Shown: positions 50,998 through 63,229 of the stretch, piece after piece
Layout: each line of letters starts with the position of its first letter
Numbering within the stretch: position 1 is the stretch's first letter
From: Rhodocyclaceae bacterium
GTDB lineage: Bacteria > Pseudomonadota > Gammaproteobacteria > Burkholderiales > Rhodocyclaceae
Length of the DNA stretch: 64,000 nucleotides
Assembly (NCBI GenBank): GCA_006218025.1
Contig: VBWA01000002.1
Span: 62,001 to 126,000 of the forward strand
Reading direction: 5' to 3'
Position numbers and translations under genes: made by a program
The notes under the pieces: model-generated
What the model was told of the DNA's origin: nothing
Seen by the model: only the letters and a program-made list of their open reading frames with translations
Databases searched by the model: none

Positions 50998-53900
50998 GCT
51001 TCTCCTCGTGATGGCGCCGAGTGTGCCTGACCCCGCCGGGAAAGATTCGCCGCACCACGACGAAAAATACCGGGACCAGGAAGACCGCCAGCACGGTGGC
51101 GGTGAACATGCCGCCGATCACGCCGGTGCCGATGGCGTGGCGGCTGTTGGCGCCGGCGCCGGTAGAAACGGCCAGCGGCAGCACGCCGAACATGAACGCG
51201 ATCGAGGTCATCAGGATCGGCCGGAAGCGCAGGCGGCAGGCTTCGAGCGTGGCTTCGATCAGGTCCTTGCCTTGCTCCTGCAATTCGCGGGCGAACTCGA
51301 TGATCAGGATCGCGTTCTTCGCCGACAGGCCGATGATGGCGATCAGGCCCACCTTGAAATAGACGTCGTTGGGCAGGCCGCGCAGGTTGACGGCGAGCAC
51401 GGCGCCAAAGATGCCGAGCGGCACCACCAGCATGACCGCGAACGGAATCGACCAGCTCTCATAGAGCGCGGCGAGGCAGAGGAAGACCACGATCAGCGAG
51501 ACGGCGAAGAGGAAGGGCGCCTGGGTACCGGAGAGCCGCTCCTCGTAGGAACTGCCCGACCATTCGAAGCCGATGCCGGCCGGCAGCTTGGCTGCCACGT
51601 CCTCCATCGCCAGCAAGGCCTCGCCGGTCGAACGACCCGGCGCCGGACTGCCGGCAATCTTCATCGAGGGCAGGCCGTTGTAGCGGTCGAGCTTGGGACT
51701 GCCGACGATCCACTCCGCCGTGGCGATTTCAGCGAGCGGGATCATGTCGCCGCGCGCATTCTTGATCGGCAGCCGCAGCAGGTCTTCCGGCGTGCGCCGC
51801 GTCTCCGCCTCGGCCTGCATCTGCACCCGCAGAATGCGTCCTTCGCGCACGAAGTCGTTGATGTAGGCAGTGCCGAGGGTCGCCTGCAGCGTGTCGTTGA
51901 GTTCGCCGAGGTCGATGCCCAGCGCGCGCGCCTTGACCCGGTCCACGCTGAGGAAGACCTGCGGACCTGCCTCCTGCCCTTCGGGCCGCACGCCGACCAG
52001 CGCCGGGTTCTGGCCGGCCATGCCGAGTGCCATGTTGCGTGCTTCGAGCAGTTTGTCGCGGCCGAGGCCGCCGCGATCCTGCAGGCGGAAATCGAAGCCG
52101 CCGACGGCGGCCAGTTCGGGAATCGGCGGCACGTTGATGGCGAAGATCATCGCCTGCTTGATGCGGAAGAATGCCATGTTGGCGCGCTGCACTACCGACT
52201 CGGCGCTGTTTTCCTTGTTCGGCCGCTCGTCCCAGCTCTTGAGCCGGACGAAAGTAATGGCGGCGTTCTGGCCGCGGCCGAAGAAGGAGAAGCCGAGGAC
52301 GCCGATCACGTGGGCGACTTCCTTCTGTGCCAGGTAGTGCTTTTCGACGGTTTCAAGGACCTCGAGGCTGCGCTCCCGTGTCGCCGCCGGCGGCAACTGG
52401 ACGATGCTGAGGAAGTAGCCCTGGTCTTCGCTGGGCAGGAAGCTGCCCGGCAGCTTGGTGAAGAACCAGCCGGTGGCGGCCAGGATCGTCGCATAGAGGA
52501 TCAGCCAGCGTCCAGGCTTGCCCAGCATGCGCCGCGTGGCGCCGATGTAGCGCCGCACGGTGGCGGCGAAGAAGCGGTTGAACCAGCCGAAGAATCCGGT
52601 CGTGGGCATCACGTCGTCCTTGCCCGCTTCGTGCTTGAGCAGCGTCGCACACAGCGCGGGCGTCAGCGTCAGCGCCATGAAGGCCGAGAAGCCCATGGTC
52701 AGGATCAGTGTCACGGCGAACTGGCGATAGATTGCGCCGACCGAGCCGCCGAAGAACAGCAAAGGCACGAACACCGCCGTAAGCACCACGGTGATGGCGA
52801 TGATCGCGTTGATGATCTGGCCCATGGCCTTGCGCGTCGCATCGCGCGGGCTGAGTCCTTCCTCGCTCATGATGCGCTCGACGTTCTCGATCACGACAAT
52901 GGCATCGTCCACGACGATGGCGATGGCCAGCACCATGGCGAACAGTGTCAGTACGTTGATCGAATAGCCGAACAGATAAAGGCCGATCAGCGCGCCGAAC
53001 AGCGAGACCGGTACCACCACCGTCGGAATGAAGGTGGCGCGTATGTTCTCGAGGAACAGATACATCACCAGCACCACCAGGATCATGGCCTCGATCAGCG
53101 TTTTGACCACTTCGCGGATGGAGATGTCGACGAAGGTCGAGGTGTCGTAGGGCACCATCCACGAAATGCTGGACGGAAAATACTTCGCCAGCTCGGTCAT
53201 CCGGTTGTTGACCGCCTTGGCCGTGTCGAGCGCATTGGCGCCCGGCGCCATGCGCACGGCAATCGCGGCGGTGGGCTGGCCGTCGACGCGGGCGGCGATG
53301 GAATAGTCCTGCGCGCCGAGTTCGACGCGGGCGACATCCTTGACCCGCACCGTGGCGCCGCGCGCGTCGCTCCTGATGATGACATTGCCGAATTCTTCGG
53401 GGGTCGCCAGTCGGCCCTGGGTGATGATGGTGGCGCTGTATTCCTGACCAGGCACGGCGGGAACCTGGCCGAGCTCGCCGGTTGCGATCTGCGCATTTTG
53501 CGCACGCACGGCTTTCGCCACGTCGGCCGGAGTCAGGCCGAAGGCGGTCAGGCGCTCGGGTTTGAGCCACAGGCGCATTGAGTATTCGGTGCCGAACAGG
53601 ATCGCCTCGCCCACGCCCGGCGTGCGGCGGATGCTTTCCAGCACGTTGGCTGCCGCGTAACTACCCAGTGCGACGTTGTCCAGCGACTTGTCCGGCGAGA
53701 ACAGGGAAATGAACATCAGGTAGTTGCGCGCCGACTTAACCACGGTGATGCCCAGACGCCGCGCTTCTTCGGGCAGGCGCGGCTCGGCACGCTTGATGCG
53801 GTTCTGCGTTTCCACCGAGGCCAGATCAAGATTGGTTCCGGCCTGGAAGGTCAGGGTAATGGTGCCAAGGTTCTGCTCGGAGGCCGAATCCATATAGAGC

Positions 53901-54127
53901 AGATTCTCGATGCCGTTCAGTTCCTGTTCGATCAGCGCGACCGCGGTTTCCTCCACGACCTTGGCCGAAGCACCCGGGTAATTGACGGTAATCGCCAGCG
54001 CGGGCGGCGCCACGGCCGGATAGCTCGCCACCGGCAATTGGCGCAGGGCAAGCATGCCGCCGAGCACGATGACGATGGCGATGACCCAGGCGAAGATCGG
54101 CCGGTCAATGAAGAATCTTGGAATCAT
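50987..54127 (-). CDS. RND multidrug efflux pump, inner-membrane HAE1 type (AcrB/MexB family)
   Basis: 1046 residues with 12 membrane segments and two large periplasmic loops. It starts MIPRFFIDRPIFAWVIAIVI, as usual for HAE1 pumps. The proton-relay Asp pair is in LAIAIVVDDAIVVIENVERI (TM4), and the TM10 relay region reads VGLIAIIGLSAKNAILIIEF. FPSSISWMVPYDTSTFVDIS and the tip motifs (ATLGTAYINDFVREGRILRV) also match. With the adaptor and the NodT-type channel it forms a tripartite drug or solvent exporter. The stop overlaps the channel gene and the start is 4 bases after the adaptor stop. Confidence 0.96.
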   Translation of the reverse strand: MIPRFFIDRPIFAWVIAIVIVLGGMLALRQLPVASYPAVAPPALAITVNYPGASAKVVEETAVALIEQELNGIENLLYMDSASEQNLGTITLTFQAGTNLDLASVETQNRIKRAEPRLPEEARRLGITVVKSARNYLMFISLFSPDKSLDNVALGSYAAANVLESIRRTPGVGEAILFGTEYSMRLWLKPERLTAFGLTPADVAKAVRAQNAQIATGELGQVPAVPGQEYSATIITQGRLATPEEFGNVIIRSDARGATVRVKDVARVELGAQDYSIAARVDGQPTAAIAVRMAPGANALDTAKAVNNRMTELAKYFPSSISWMVPYDTSTFVDISIREVVKTLIEAMILVVLVMYLFLENIRATFIPTVVVPVSLFGALIGLYLFGYSINVLTLFAMVLAIAIVVDDAIVVIENVERIMSEEGLSPRDATRKAMGQIINAIIAITVVLTAVFVPLLFFGGSVGAIYRQFAVTLILTMGFSAFMALTLTPALCATLLKHEAGKDDVMPTTGFFGWFNRFFAATVRRYIGATRRMLGKPGRWLILYATILAATGWFFTKLPGSFLPSEDQGYFLSIVQLPPAATRERSLEVLETVEKHYLAQKEVAHVIGVLGFSFFGRGQNAAITFVRLKSWDERPNKENSAESVVQRANMAFFRIKQAMIFAINVPPIPELAAVGGFDFRLQDRGGLGRDKLLEARNMALGMAGQNPALVGVRPEGQEAGPQVFLSVDRVKARALGIDLGELNDTLQATLGTAYINDFVREGRILRVQMQAEAETRRTPEDLLRLPIKNARGDMIPLAEIATAEWIVGSPKLDRYNGLPSMKIAGSPAPGRSTGEALLAMEDVAAKLPAGIGFEWSGSSYEERLSGTQAPFLFAVSLIVVFLCLAALYESWSIPFAVMLVVPLGIFGAVLAVNLRGLPNDVYFKVGLIAIIGLSAKNAILIIEFARELQEQGKDLIEATLEACRLRFRPILMTSIAFMFGVLPLAVSTGAGANSRHAIGTGVIGGMFTATVLAVFLVPVFFVVVRRIFPGGVRHTRRHHEEKHDA

Positions 54128-54130
54128 GGC

Positions 54131-55309
54131 TTACTTCTTTTCTTCATTGGGCTTGGCAGCGGTGGCCGGCGCCACGGGCGGTTTGCCGCCGGCACCTGAC
54201 GGTGGCGCCATCAGCGCGGCGCCCGGCGTCCAGGGCATTGGTTTCACCACGGCGCCCGGTCTGGCCTTCTGCAGGCCATTGACGATGACCTTTTCACCAC
54301 CCTTTAATCCGTCGTCGACAATGAAGTCGCCGCCCGCCATGGTGCTGGTCCTGATCGGTCGCGGCGCCACCTTGCCTTCGGTGTCGACGGTCATCACGAA
54401 CTGGCCCTGGGCGCCGCCCTGCACCGCGCGCTGTGGCACGCGAATCGCGCTGTCGAGCTGGGCCTGGGGGAAACGCACGCGGACGAAGGTACCGGGCAGC
54501 AGTTCGCGCCGCGGATTGGGGAATTCGGCACGCAAGAGCACGGCGCCGCTGTTCGGATCGACGGCGAGATCGGTGAACTGGAGCCGACCTTTCTCCGCAT
54601 AAAGCGAACCGTCTTCGAGTACCAGTTCGACTCGTGCCGCATCGGCCTTTTTCTGCTTGCCGCTGCGGACCGCCTGCTGCAGGCGCAGCAGATCGGAATA
54701 TGACTGCGAGAACTCGACACGGATCGGATCGAGTTGTTCGATGGTCACCAGATGTGTCGCCTCGCCCTTGCCGACCAAGGCACCTTCAGTAACCAATGCC
54801 CGACCGATGCGGCCGGAAATCGGCGCTGGCGGCACGGCGTTTTCGAGGTCGAGCCTGGCCTTCGCCGACGCGGCTTCGGCCTGCTTCATCCGCGCCTGGG
54901 CGGCATCGAACTCCTGCTGACTGACCGCCTTGATGTCGAGCAGGGGCTTGTAACGATCGGCAGTCGCCTTGGCCGCCGCAAGGTCTGCTTCGGCCGCCGC
55001 CGCCTGGGCCTGGTAGGTACGGGCGTCGATCCGGAATAATGGCGTGCCGGCGGCTATGTCGGTACCTTCGGCGAACAGGCGTTTCTCGACGACGCCTTCG
55101 ACGCGAGCCCTCACTTGTGCGGAACGCACCGCCTGCAGCCGGCCGGGCAAGTCTTGGGTGATGGTCGCGCTGCCGGCGGCGATGGTGATCACATCCACCT
55201 CGGACTGCGGCATGCCTGCTCCCGGCCCCGCCCCGGGCGGGCCTTTTTTCTCGCCGTCGCCGCAAGCGGCCAAGAATGCGAGCGACAGCAAAGGGATAAT
55301 TTTATTCAT
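54131..55309 (-). CDS. RND efflux periplasmic adaptor subunit (AcrA/MexA type lipoprotein)
   Basis: 392 residues. Lipoprotein signal IIPLLSLAFLAACGDGEKK. Lipoyl and helical hairpin parts: DLPGRLQAVRSAQVRARVEG, VVEKRLFAEGTDIAAGTPLF, RIDARTYQAQAAAAEADLAA and DIKAVSQQEFDAAQARMKQA, then the barrel motif PISGRIGRALVTEGALV. It connects pump and channel. The barrel motif overlaps an element-like sequence at 54815-54838 (in VPPAPISGRIG), but since APISGRIG is conserved in this family it may be chance. The start overlaps the end of the tetR gene by four bases. Confidence 0.94.
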   Translation of the reverse strand: MNKIIPLLSLAFLAACGDGEKKGPPGAGPGAGMPQSEVDVITIAAGSATITQDLPGRLQAVRSAQVRARVEGVVEKRLFAEGTDIAAGTPLFRIDARTYQAQAAAAEADLAAAKATADRYKPLLDIKAVSQQEFDAAQARMKQAEAASAKARLDLENAVPPAPISGRIGRALVTEGALVGKGEATHLVTIEQLDPIRVEFSQSYSDLLRLQQAVRSGKQKKADAARVELVLEDGSLYAEKGRLQFTDLAVDPNSGAVLLRAEFPNPRRELLPGTFVRVRFPQAQLDSAIRVPQRAVQGGAQGQFVMTVDTEGKVAPRPIRTSTMAGGDFIVDDGLKGGEKVIVNGLQKARPGAVVKPMPWTPGAALMAPPSGAGGKPPVAPATAAKPNEEKK

Positions 55310-55944
55310 GGGGTGCTCCGTTGGGGGACGGTAGGGGGAGGGGAAGCGTCTGGCGCAAGGGCTCGCAGGTAACAATCGATAATCTGACCGACAAGGCCGG
55401 GATCCGGTTCGGGGGGGGGATCGCCCGAGAACAGGTAATGACTGCGGTCGGCGCCGACCAGCATGGAGAGCAGTAGATTGGCGGCAAATTCGGGGCATGC
55501 GGAACGCAATTCGCCTTTGCTCATCGCCTCCTTCAGCACCACTGACAAGCGCGCGGCGGTCTGTGTCGGGCCGTTGCGATAAAAGCTTGCGGCAAGTTCC
55601 GGGAAGCGCACCGTTTCGGCGGCGAGAGTGCGAAAGAAACCGAGTCCCTCGGCGCTCAGGACTTTGTCTCTATACATGGCGCCAAAACGGAGCAAGCGCT
55701 CACGTAACGATTGCTGGTTTGCGTCCAGTGTAATCAGCAGGGCGGCAGTCGCCTGCCTGACGACCTCGCCGAACAAATCCGCCTTGCAAGGAAAATGATT
55801 GTAGAGGGTTTGCCGGGCGACACCTGCCCGCGCCGCCACGCGTTCGACGCTGGCACGATAACCCTCCTCGACAAAGACTTCCGCAGCAGCCTGGATCAGC
55901 CGGGCGCGGCAGTCGTTCAGATCGGTCTCCAGAAGCTGTTCCAT
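55306..55944 (-). CDS. TetR-family repressor of the RND operon
   Basis: 212 residues. The N-terminal HTH is ARLIQAAAEVFVEEGYRASV, then ERVAARAGVARQTLYNHFPC and KADLFGEVVRQATAALL, typical of AcrR/TtgR-like regulators. The C-terminal domain (AETVRFPELAASFYRNGPTQ and LLSMLVGADRSHYLFSGDPP) should bind the pump substrates. It is the first gene of the RND operon and a good inverted repeat lies just upstream (55957-55977), so autoregulation and repression of the pump are expected. Confidence 0.92.
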   Translation of the reverse strand: MEQLLETDLNDCRARLIQAAAEVFVEEGYRASVERVAARAGVARQTLYNHFPCKADLFGEVVRQATAALLITLDANQQSLRERLLRFGAMYRDKVLSAEGLGFFRTLAAETVRFPELAASFYRNGPTQTAARLSVVLKEAMSKGELRSACPEFAANLLLSMLVGADRSHYLFSGDPPPEPDPGLVGQIIDCYLRALAPDASPPPTVPQRSTP

Positions 55945-55956
55945 GAAGCGGCCAAA

Positions 55957-55977
55957 TAGACTGGACGGTACAGTCTA
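55957..55977. promoter_or_regulatory. Inverted-repeat operator for the TetR repressor
   Basis: TAGACTG, seven bases, CAGTCTA, a perfect 7-bp inverted repeat 12 bp upstream of the tetR start. The spacing fits a TetR-family operator. Confidence 0.75.
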
Positions 55978-56010
55978 GTTCAGGCCTGCACGAATTGCAA
56001 ACCCCTGATC

Positions 56011-56034
56011 GGCGTATCGCCAGCACCGACTTTC
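56011..56034 (+). repeat. Dispersed 24-bp element, copy 19 (intergenic)
   Basis: GGCGTAT then CGCCAGCACCGACTTTC, two mismatches. It lies between the tetR operator and the ATP synthase terminator. Confidence 0.9.
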
Positions 56035-56050
56035 AGGCTCACGGCAAACA

Positions 56051-56077
56051 AAAAGGGCAGCCGAAGCTGCCCTTTTT
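56051..56077 (-). terminator. Rho-independent terminator of the ATP synthase operon
   Basis: GGGCAGC, loop CGAA, GCTGCCC, flanked by A-run and T-run, 18 bp beyond the atpC stop. On the minus strand the hairpin is followed by a run of T. It would also work in the other direction. Confidence 0.9.
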
Positions 56078-56094
56078 CGCCTGGCGTTGCGCTC

Positions 56095-56517
56095 TTAGTG
56101 ACGCTGCTTGCGCAGACGATCGATCGCCGCCAGTTGCGCAATGGCTTCGGCCAGTTCGGCCTGGGCACGGGCGTAGTCCATTTGCGAGCCGCGATTGACC
56201 ATCGCTTCCTCGGCCATCTTCTTCGCTTCCATTGCCTTCGCCTGATCCAGATCGGCGCCGCGAATCGCGGTATCCGCCAACACGGTCACCAGACCGGGCT
56301 GCACTTCGAGCAAGCCGCCGGCAACAAAAATCAATTCTTCCTTGTCGCCGGGCATCTTGACGCGAACCGCACCCGGCTTGATGCGGGTCATCAGCGGCAT
56401 ATGGCCGGGCAGAATCCCCAGCTCGCCTGCTTCGCCCGGGAGGACGACGAATTCCGCCAAACCGGAGAAAATCAATTCCTCTGCGCTGACGACGTCCACA
56501 TGAATAGTCATGGCCAT
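56095..56517 (-). CDS. atpC: ATP synthase epsilon subunit
   Basis: 140 residues. F1 central-stalk subunit that inhibits ATP hydrolysis. The beta sandwich is clear: [40 protein letters not shown], then [20 protein letters not shown] and a C-terminal helical pair ending [12 protein letters not shown]. An ATG two codons on (56511) is an alternative start. Last gene of the operon, followed by the terminator. Confidence 0.97.
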   Translation of the reverse strand: MAMTIHVDVVSAEELIFSGLAEFVVLPGEAGELGILPGHMPLMTRIKPGAVRVKMPGDKEELIFVAGGLLEVQPGLVTVLADTAIRGADLDQAKAMEAKKMAEEAMVNRGSQMDYARAQAELAEAIAQLAAIDRLRKQRH

Positions 56518-56598
56518 TACTTACCTCTTATGTAATCGCTGGTTGGGACCCGCGGACCGGGCGATGTCTCTCGCTCCGCTCCACACGCCCCGACTCGC

Positions 56599-58014
<1,416 letters not shown>

Positions 58015-58032
58015 TTAAATCCATTGACCAGA

Positions 58033-58914
58033 TCAGCCCGCAATGGCTGCTGCGCCACCGACGATTTCGGAGATTTCCTTGGTAATCGCCGCTTGCCGCG
58101 CCTTGTTGTAGACCAACTGCAATTCCTTGATCACGCTGCCTGCGTTGTCGGTCGCCGCCTTCATCGCCACCATCCGTGCCGACTGCTCGGAGGCCATGTT
58201 CTCGGCGACGCCCTGGTAGATCAGCGCTTCGACATAGCGCACCAGCAGCTCGTCGATCACGGTCTGCGCATCGGGCTCGTACAGATAATCCCAGCTGCGA
58301 TCCGGAGTACCCATGCGCTCGCCCGACAGCGGCAGCAGCGGCTCGATCACCGGTTCCTGCTTCATGGTATTGACGAAACGCGTATAGGCGATATGCACGG
58401 CATCCAGCTCACCGGCCTGGAAGGCATCGATCATGACCTTCATCGCTCCGATCAGCTTTTCCAGGTGCGGGGTATCGCCCAGATGAGTGATATGCGAAAT
58501 GACATTGGCACCGAGGCGCTGCATGAAACCCAGGCCCTTGTTGCCGATGCACGTGACGCGGATGTCGGTTGCGCCGTCGGTCTCCCACTGGCGCATGGTA
58601 TTCAGCGCCTGGCGCAGGATATTGGTGTTAAGGCCTCCGCAAAGGCCCTTGTCCGTCGTCACCACGATCAGTCCGACGCGCTTCACCACCGCCGCCTTGG
58701 TTCGGCCAAGGAAGGCATGCCGATACTCGGTGACATTGGCCTGCGAAAGATTCGCCGCCAGGCGACGGATCTTTTCGCTATAGGGACGAGCGGCACGCAT
58801 CCGTTCCTGCGCCTTGCGCATCTTGGATGCGGCCACCATCTCCATGGCCTTGGTGATCTTGCGCGTGTTCTGGACGCTCTTGATCTTGGTGCGGATCTCT
58901 TTGCTGCCTGCCAT
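58033..58914 (-). CDS. atpG: ATP synthase gamma subunit
   Basis: 293 residues, the rotating shaft of F1. The start [34 protein letters not shown] is typical, split here as the [19 protein letters not shown] helix. The C-terminal helix has [20 protein letters not shown] and [20 protein letters not shown], the best-conserved part. [14 protein letters not shown] is also intact. It lies 26 bp after atpA. Confidence 0.97.
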   Translation of the reverse strand: MAGSKEIRTKIKSVQNTRKITKAMEMVAASKMRKAQERMRAARPYSEKIRRLAANLSQANVTEYRHAFLGRTKAAVVKRVGLIVVTTDKGLCGGLNTNILRQALNTMRQWETDGATDIRVTCIGNKGLGFMQRLGANVISHITHLGDTPHLEKLIGAMKVMIDAFQAGELDAVHIAYTRFVNTMKQEPVIEPLLPLSGERMGTPDRSWDYLYEPDAQTVIDELLVRYVEALIYQGVAENMASEQSARMVAMKAATDNAGSVIKELQLVYNKARQAAITKEISEIVGGAAAIAG

Positions 58915-58940
58915 GATCGCTCCCCGTCAGCGCTGCGCGA

Positions 58941-60479
58941 TCAGGACCAGGACTTCTTGAACTCGGTCACGGCGGCCTTGAGCTGGCCCTCGGCGTCCTT
59001 GTCCAGATCCTTGGTGGTCTCGATCTTGTTCATCAGGTCTGCATGCTTGTGGTGCATGTACTGATGCAGTTCCGTTTCGAACGGGAGGATGCGCGTGACG
59101 TCGATGTCGTCCATGAAGCCTTCGTTGGACGCATACAGCGTGACGCCCATTTCGGCGACCGACAGCGGCGCGTACTGCAACTGCTTCATCAGCTCGGTCA
59201 CCCGACGGCCGCGCTCGAGCTGCTTGCGCGTGGCTTCGTCGAGGTCGGACGCGAACTGGGCGAAGGCCGCCAGTTCGCGGTACTGGGCCAGCGCCAGACG
59301 CACGCCGCCGCCGAGCTTCTTGATGATCTTGGTCTGGGCCGCACCACCGACGCGCGACACCGAGACGCCGGCGTTCATGGCGGGACGGATACCGGCGTTG
59401 AACAAGTCGGTCTCAAGGAAGATCTGGCCGTCGGTAATCGAAATCACGTTGGTCGGCACGAAGGCGGAGACGTCGCCGGCCTGGGTTTCGATGATCGGCA
59501 GCGCCGTCAGCGATCCGGTCTTGCCCTTGACTTCGCCGTTGGTCAGCTTTTCCACCCAGGCTTCGGAGACGCGCGCGGCGCGCTCGAGCAGACGCGAGTG
59601 CAGGTAGAACACGTCGCCGGGATAGGCTTCGCGGCCTGGCGGACGGCGCAGCAACAGGGATATCTGGCGATAGGCCCAGGCCTGCTTGGTCAGGTCGTCA
59701 TAAATGATCAGGGCGTCCATGCCGCGGTCGCGGAAGTACTCGCCCATCGAACAGCCCGTATAGGGAGCGATGAACTGGGTTGCGGCGGAGTCGGAAGCGG
59801 TGGCCGCGACGACGATGGTGTATTCCATCGCGCCGTGCTCCTGCAGCTTGCGCACTACGTTGGCGACGGTCGAAGCCTTCTGGCCGATCGCGACGTAGAT
59901 GCAGAACATGTTCTGCCCCTTCTGGTTGATGATGGCATCAACCGCCACCGCCGTCTTGCCGGTCTGGCGGTCTCCGATGATCAGCTCGCGCTGGCCGCGG
60001 CCCACCGGCACCATCGAGTCGATCGCCTTGAGACCGGTCTGCACCGGCTGCGACACCGACTTGCGCCAGATCACGCCCGGCGCGACCTTTTCGATCTTGT
60101 CGGTGATCTTCGCGTTGATCGGGCCCTTGCCGTCGATCGGCTCGCCCAGGGCGTTGACCACGCGGCCGAGCAGTTCAGGGCCGACCGGCACTTCGAGAAT
60201 GCGGCCAGTACATTTGACGGTGTCGCCTTCGGAAATATGCTCGTAGTCGCCGAGGACCACGGCGCCGACGGAGTCGCGTTCGAGGTTCAGCGCGAGGCCG
60301 AAGGTGTTGCCGGGGAATTCCAGCATTTCGCCCTGCATCACGTCGGTCAGACCGTGAATGCGGCAAATGCCGTCGGTTACCGAAACCACGGTGCCCTCGT
60401 TGCGGGCCGTGGCGGCCAACTGCATGTTCTGGATCCGGCTCTTGATCAGGTCGCTGATTTCGGATGGATTGAGGTTCAT
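58941..60479 (-). CDS. atpA: ATP synthase alpha subunit
   Basis: 512 residues, non-catalytic nucleotide-binding F1 subunit. Start [20 protein letters not shown]. Walker [21 protein letters not shown] and the arginine finger region is in [20 protein letters not shown]. The visible motifs [20 protein letters not shown] and [20 protein letters not shown] are standard. 10 bp after atpH. Confidence 0.98.
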   Translation of the reverse strand: MNLNPSEISDLIKSRIQNMQLAATARNEGTVVSVTDGICRIHGLTDVMQGEMLEFPGNTFGLALNLERDSVGAVVLGDYEHISEGDTVKCTGRILEVPVGPELLGRVVNALGEPIDGKGPINAKITDKIEKVAPGVIWRKSVSQPVQTGLKAIDSMVPVGRGQRELIIGDRQTGKTAVAVDAIINQKGQNMFCIYVAIGQKASTVANVVRKLQEHGAMEYTIVVAATASDSAATQFIAPYTGCSMGEYFRDRGMDALIIYDDLTKQAWAYRQISLLLRRPPGREAYPGDVFYLHSRLLERAARVSEAWVEKLTNGEVKGKTGSLTALPIIETQAGDVSAFVPTNVISITDGQIFLETDLFNAGIRPAMNAGVSVSRVGGAAQTKIIKKLGGGVRLALAQYRELAAFAQFASDLDEATRKQLERGRRVTELMKQLQYAPLSVAEMGVTLYASNEGFMDDIDVTRILPFETELHQYMHHKHADLMNKIETTKDLDKDAEGQLKAAVTEFKKSWS

Positions 60480-60489
60480 CGAATTACTC

Positions 60490-61050
60490 CTAGTTCTTTA
60501 GCGCGGTGGCCATGGCGGCAAGTTTGCCGCGGACCGAGGCGTCAATCACTTCATCGCCGACGGCAATGCGGACGCCACCGATAAGTTCGGCATCGACCTT
60601 GACGGTCGCCTGGATCTTGCACTCGAACTTGCGTTCGAGGTCAGCCACGAGAGTCTTCAGCGTCGCATCGTCAAGGGCAAAGGCCGAGCTGATCTCGGCG
60701 TCCTTGACGCCCTCATGACCATGCTTGAGTTCGTTGAAAAGCTCGGCGATCTCGGGCAGGACGATGAGGCGGTCGTTGTCGGCCAGCACGCGGACGAAAT
60801 TCTGCTGGTCGGCCGACAGGCTGAGTTTGGCGTCCGGGGTGGCCACATTGGTGGCCACTTCGAGACAAAGCTGTGCCAACTGGGCAGGACTCAGGCGCGG
60901 GTTGCCGATGCACTCTTCCATCTCCGGACGGCCAGCAACAGCGGAAAGCCGCGACAGGACATCGGACCAGGCGGCTAGCGCACCGCCGCTCTTGGCCAGT
61001 TGGAAGGCGGCCTCGGCGTAGGGGCGCGCAAGGGTGACATTTTCAGCCAT
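60490..61050 (-). CDS. atpH: ATP synthase delta subunit
   Basis: 186 residues, peripheral stalk connector. N-terminal [20 protein letters not shown] is typical; the C-terminal part has [20 protein letters not shown] and [20 protein letters not shown]. 6 bp after atpF stop. Confidence 0.96.
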   Translation of the reverse strand: MAENVTLARPYAEAAFQLAKSGGALAAWSDVLSRLSAVAGRPEMEECIGNPRLSPAQLAQLCLEVATNVATPDAKLSLSADQQNFVRVLADNDRLIVLPEIAELFNELKHGHEGVKDAEISSAFALDDATLKTLVADLERKFECKIQATVKVDAELIGGVRIAVGDEVIDASVRGKLAAMATALKN

Positions 61051-61056
61051 GGCAGA

Positions 61057-61527
61057 TTACAGTTCCGACTTGAGTTGCGTCAGCAGCTCGGCGTGGGCCT
61101 GGGCATTGATTTCCTTGCGCAGGATGCGCTCGGCGCCAGCAACTGCGAGGACGGCCACATGCTCGCGCAAGGCCTCCCTGGCGCGCTGCGAAGCTGCGGC
61201 AGCCTCGTTCTCCGCTGCCTCACGCGCAGCATTGACGATGCGCGCGCCTTCAGCGCGGGCTTCTTCGATCAACTGGGCCACCTGCTTTTCGGCACCGCTG
61301 CGGAACTCGGCAGCCGATTCACGCGCCTTGCGCAGCTCCTCGGAGGCCTTCTTTTCTGCGTGCGCCAGATCGGCCTTGGCCTTGTCCGCGGCCGCAAGCC
61401 CGTCAGCTATCTTGCCCGCACGCTCGTCGAGTGCCTTCATGATGGGAGGCCACACGAATTTCATCGTGAACCACGCCAATATGAGGAACACAACCAGCTG
61501 GGCAAACAGCGTTGCGTTCAGATTCAC
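61057..61527 (-). CDS. atpF: ATP synthase b subunit
   Basis: 156 residues. One N-terminal membrane anchor ([20 protein letters not shown], then [20 protein letters not shown]) followed by a long charged helix that forms the dimeric stator stalk. GMKFVWPP-type motif is standard. 32 bp after atpE. Confidence 0.97.
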   Translation of the reverse strand: MNLNATLFAQLVVFLILAWFTMKFVWPPIMKALDERAGKIADGLAAADKAKADLAHAEKKASEELRKARESAAEFRSGAEKQVAQLIEEARAEGARIVNAAREAAENEAAAASQRAREALREHVAVLAVAGAERILRKEINAQAHAELLTQLKSEL

Positions 61528-61559
61528 GGTAATCGCTCCTTAAGCGTTGGGGAAGACGA

Positions 61560-61850
<291 letters not shown>

Positions 61851-61859
61851 TTAAAAGAA

Positions 61860-63058
<1,199 letters not shown>

Positions 63059-63229
63059 CTATAAGACCAGGCCGCTTCCAAAAGCCCGCGAATATAGGCC
63101 ATTGATCATGGGTTGTCAAACATTTTATGGTGCAGCGCGCCATCCGCATTCGGGGCAGAACAGTTACATGCCATTGGGCTAGATGAAACTGTCGCAAGGG
63201 TGTTCTTTCAGCCATGAAAATTGAGACGG

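Noticed and set aside
50996-53581. An 861-codon plus-strand frame opposite the RND pump
   Set aside because: Composition is that of an antisense frame (many His, Asp, Gln, Arg) and the pump on the minus strand is full length.
54815-54838. Element-like sequence in the adaptor gene
   Set aside because: The residues APISGRIG are conserved in the AcrA family, so the match may come from protein constraint rather than a repeat copy.
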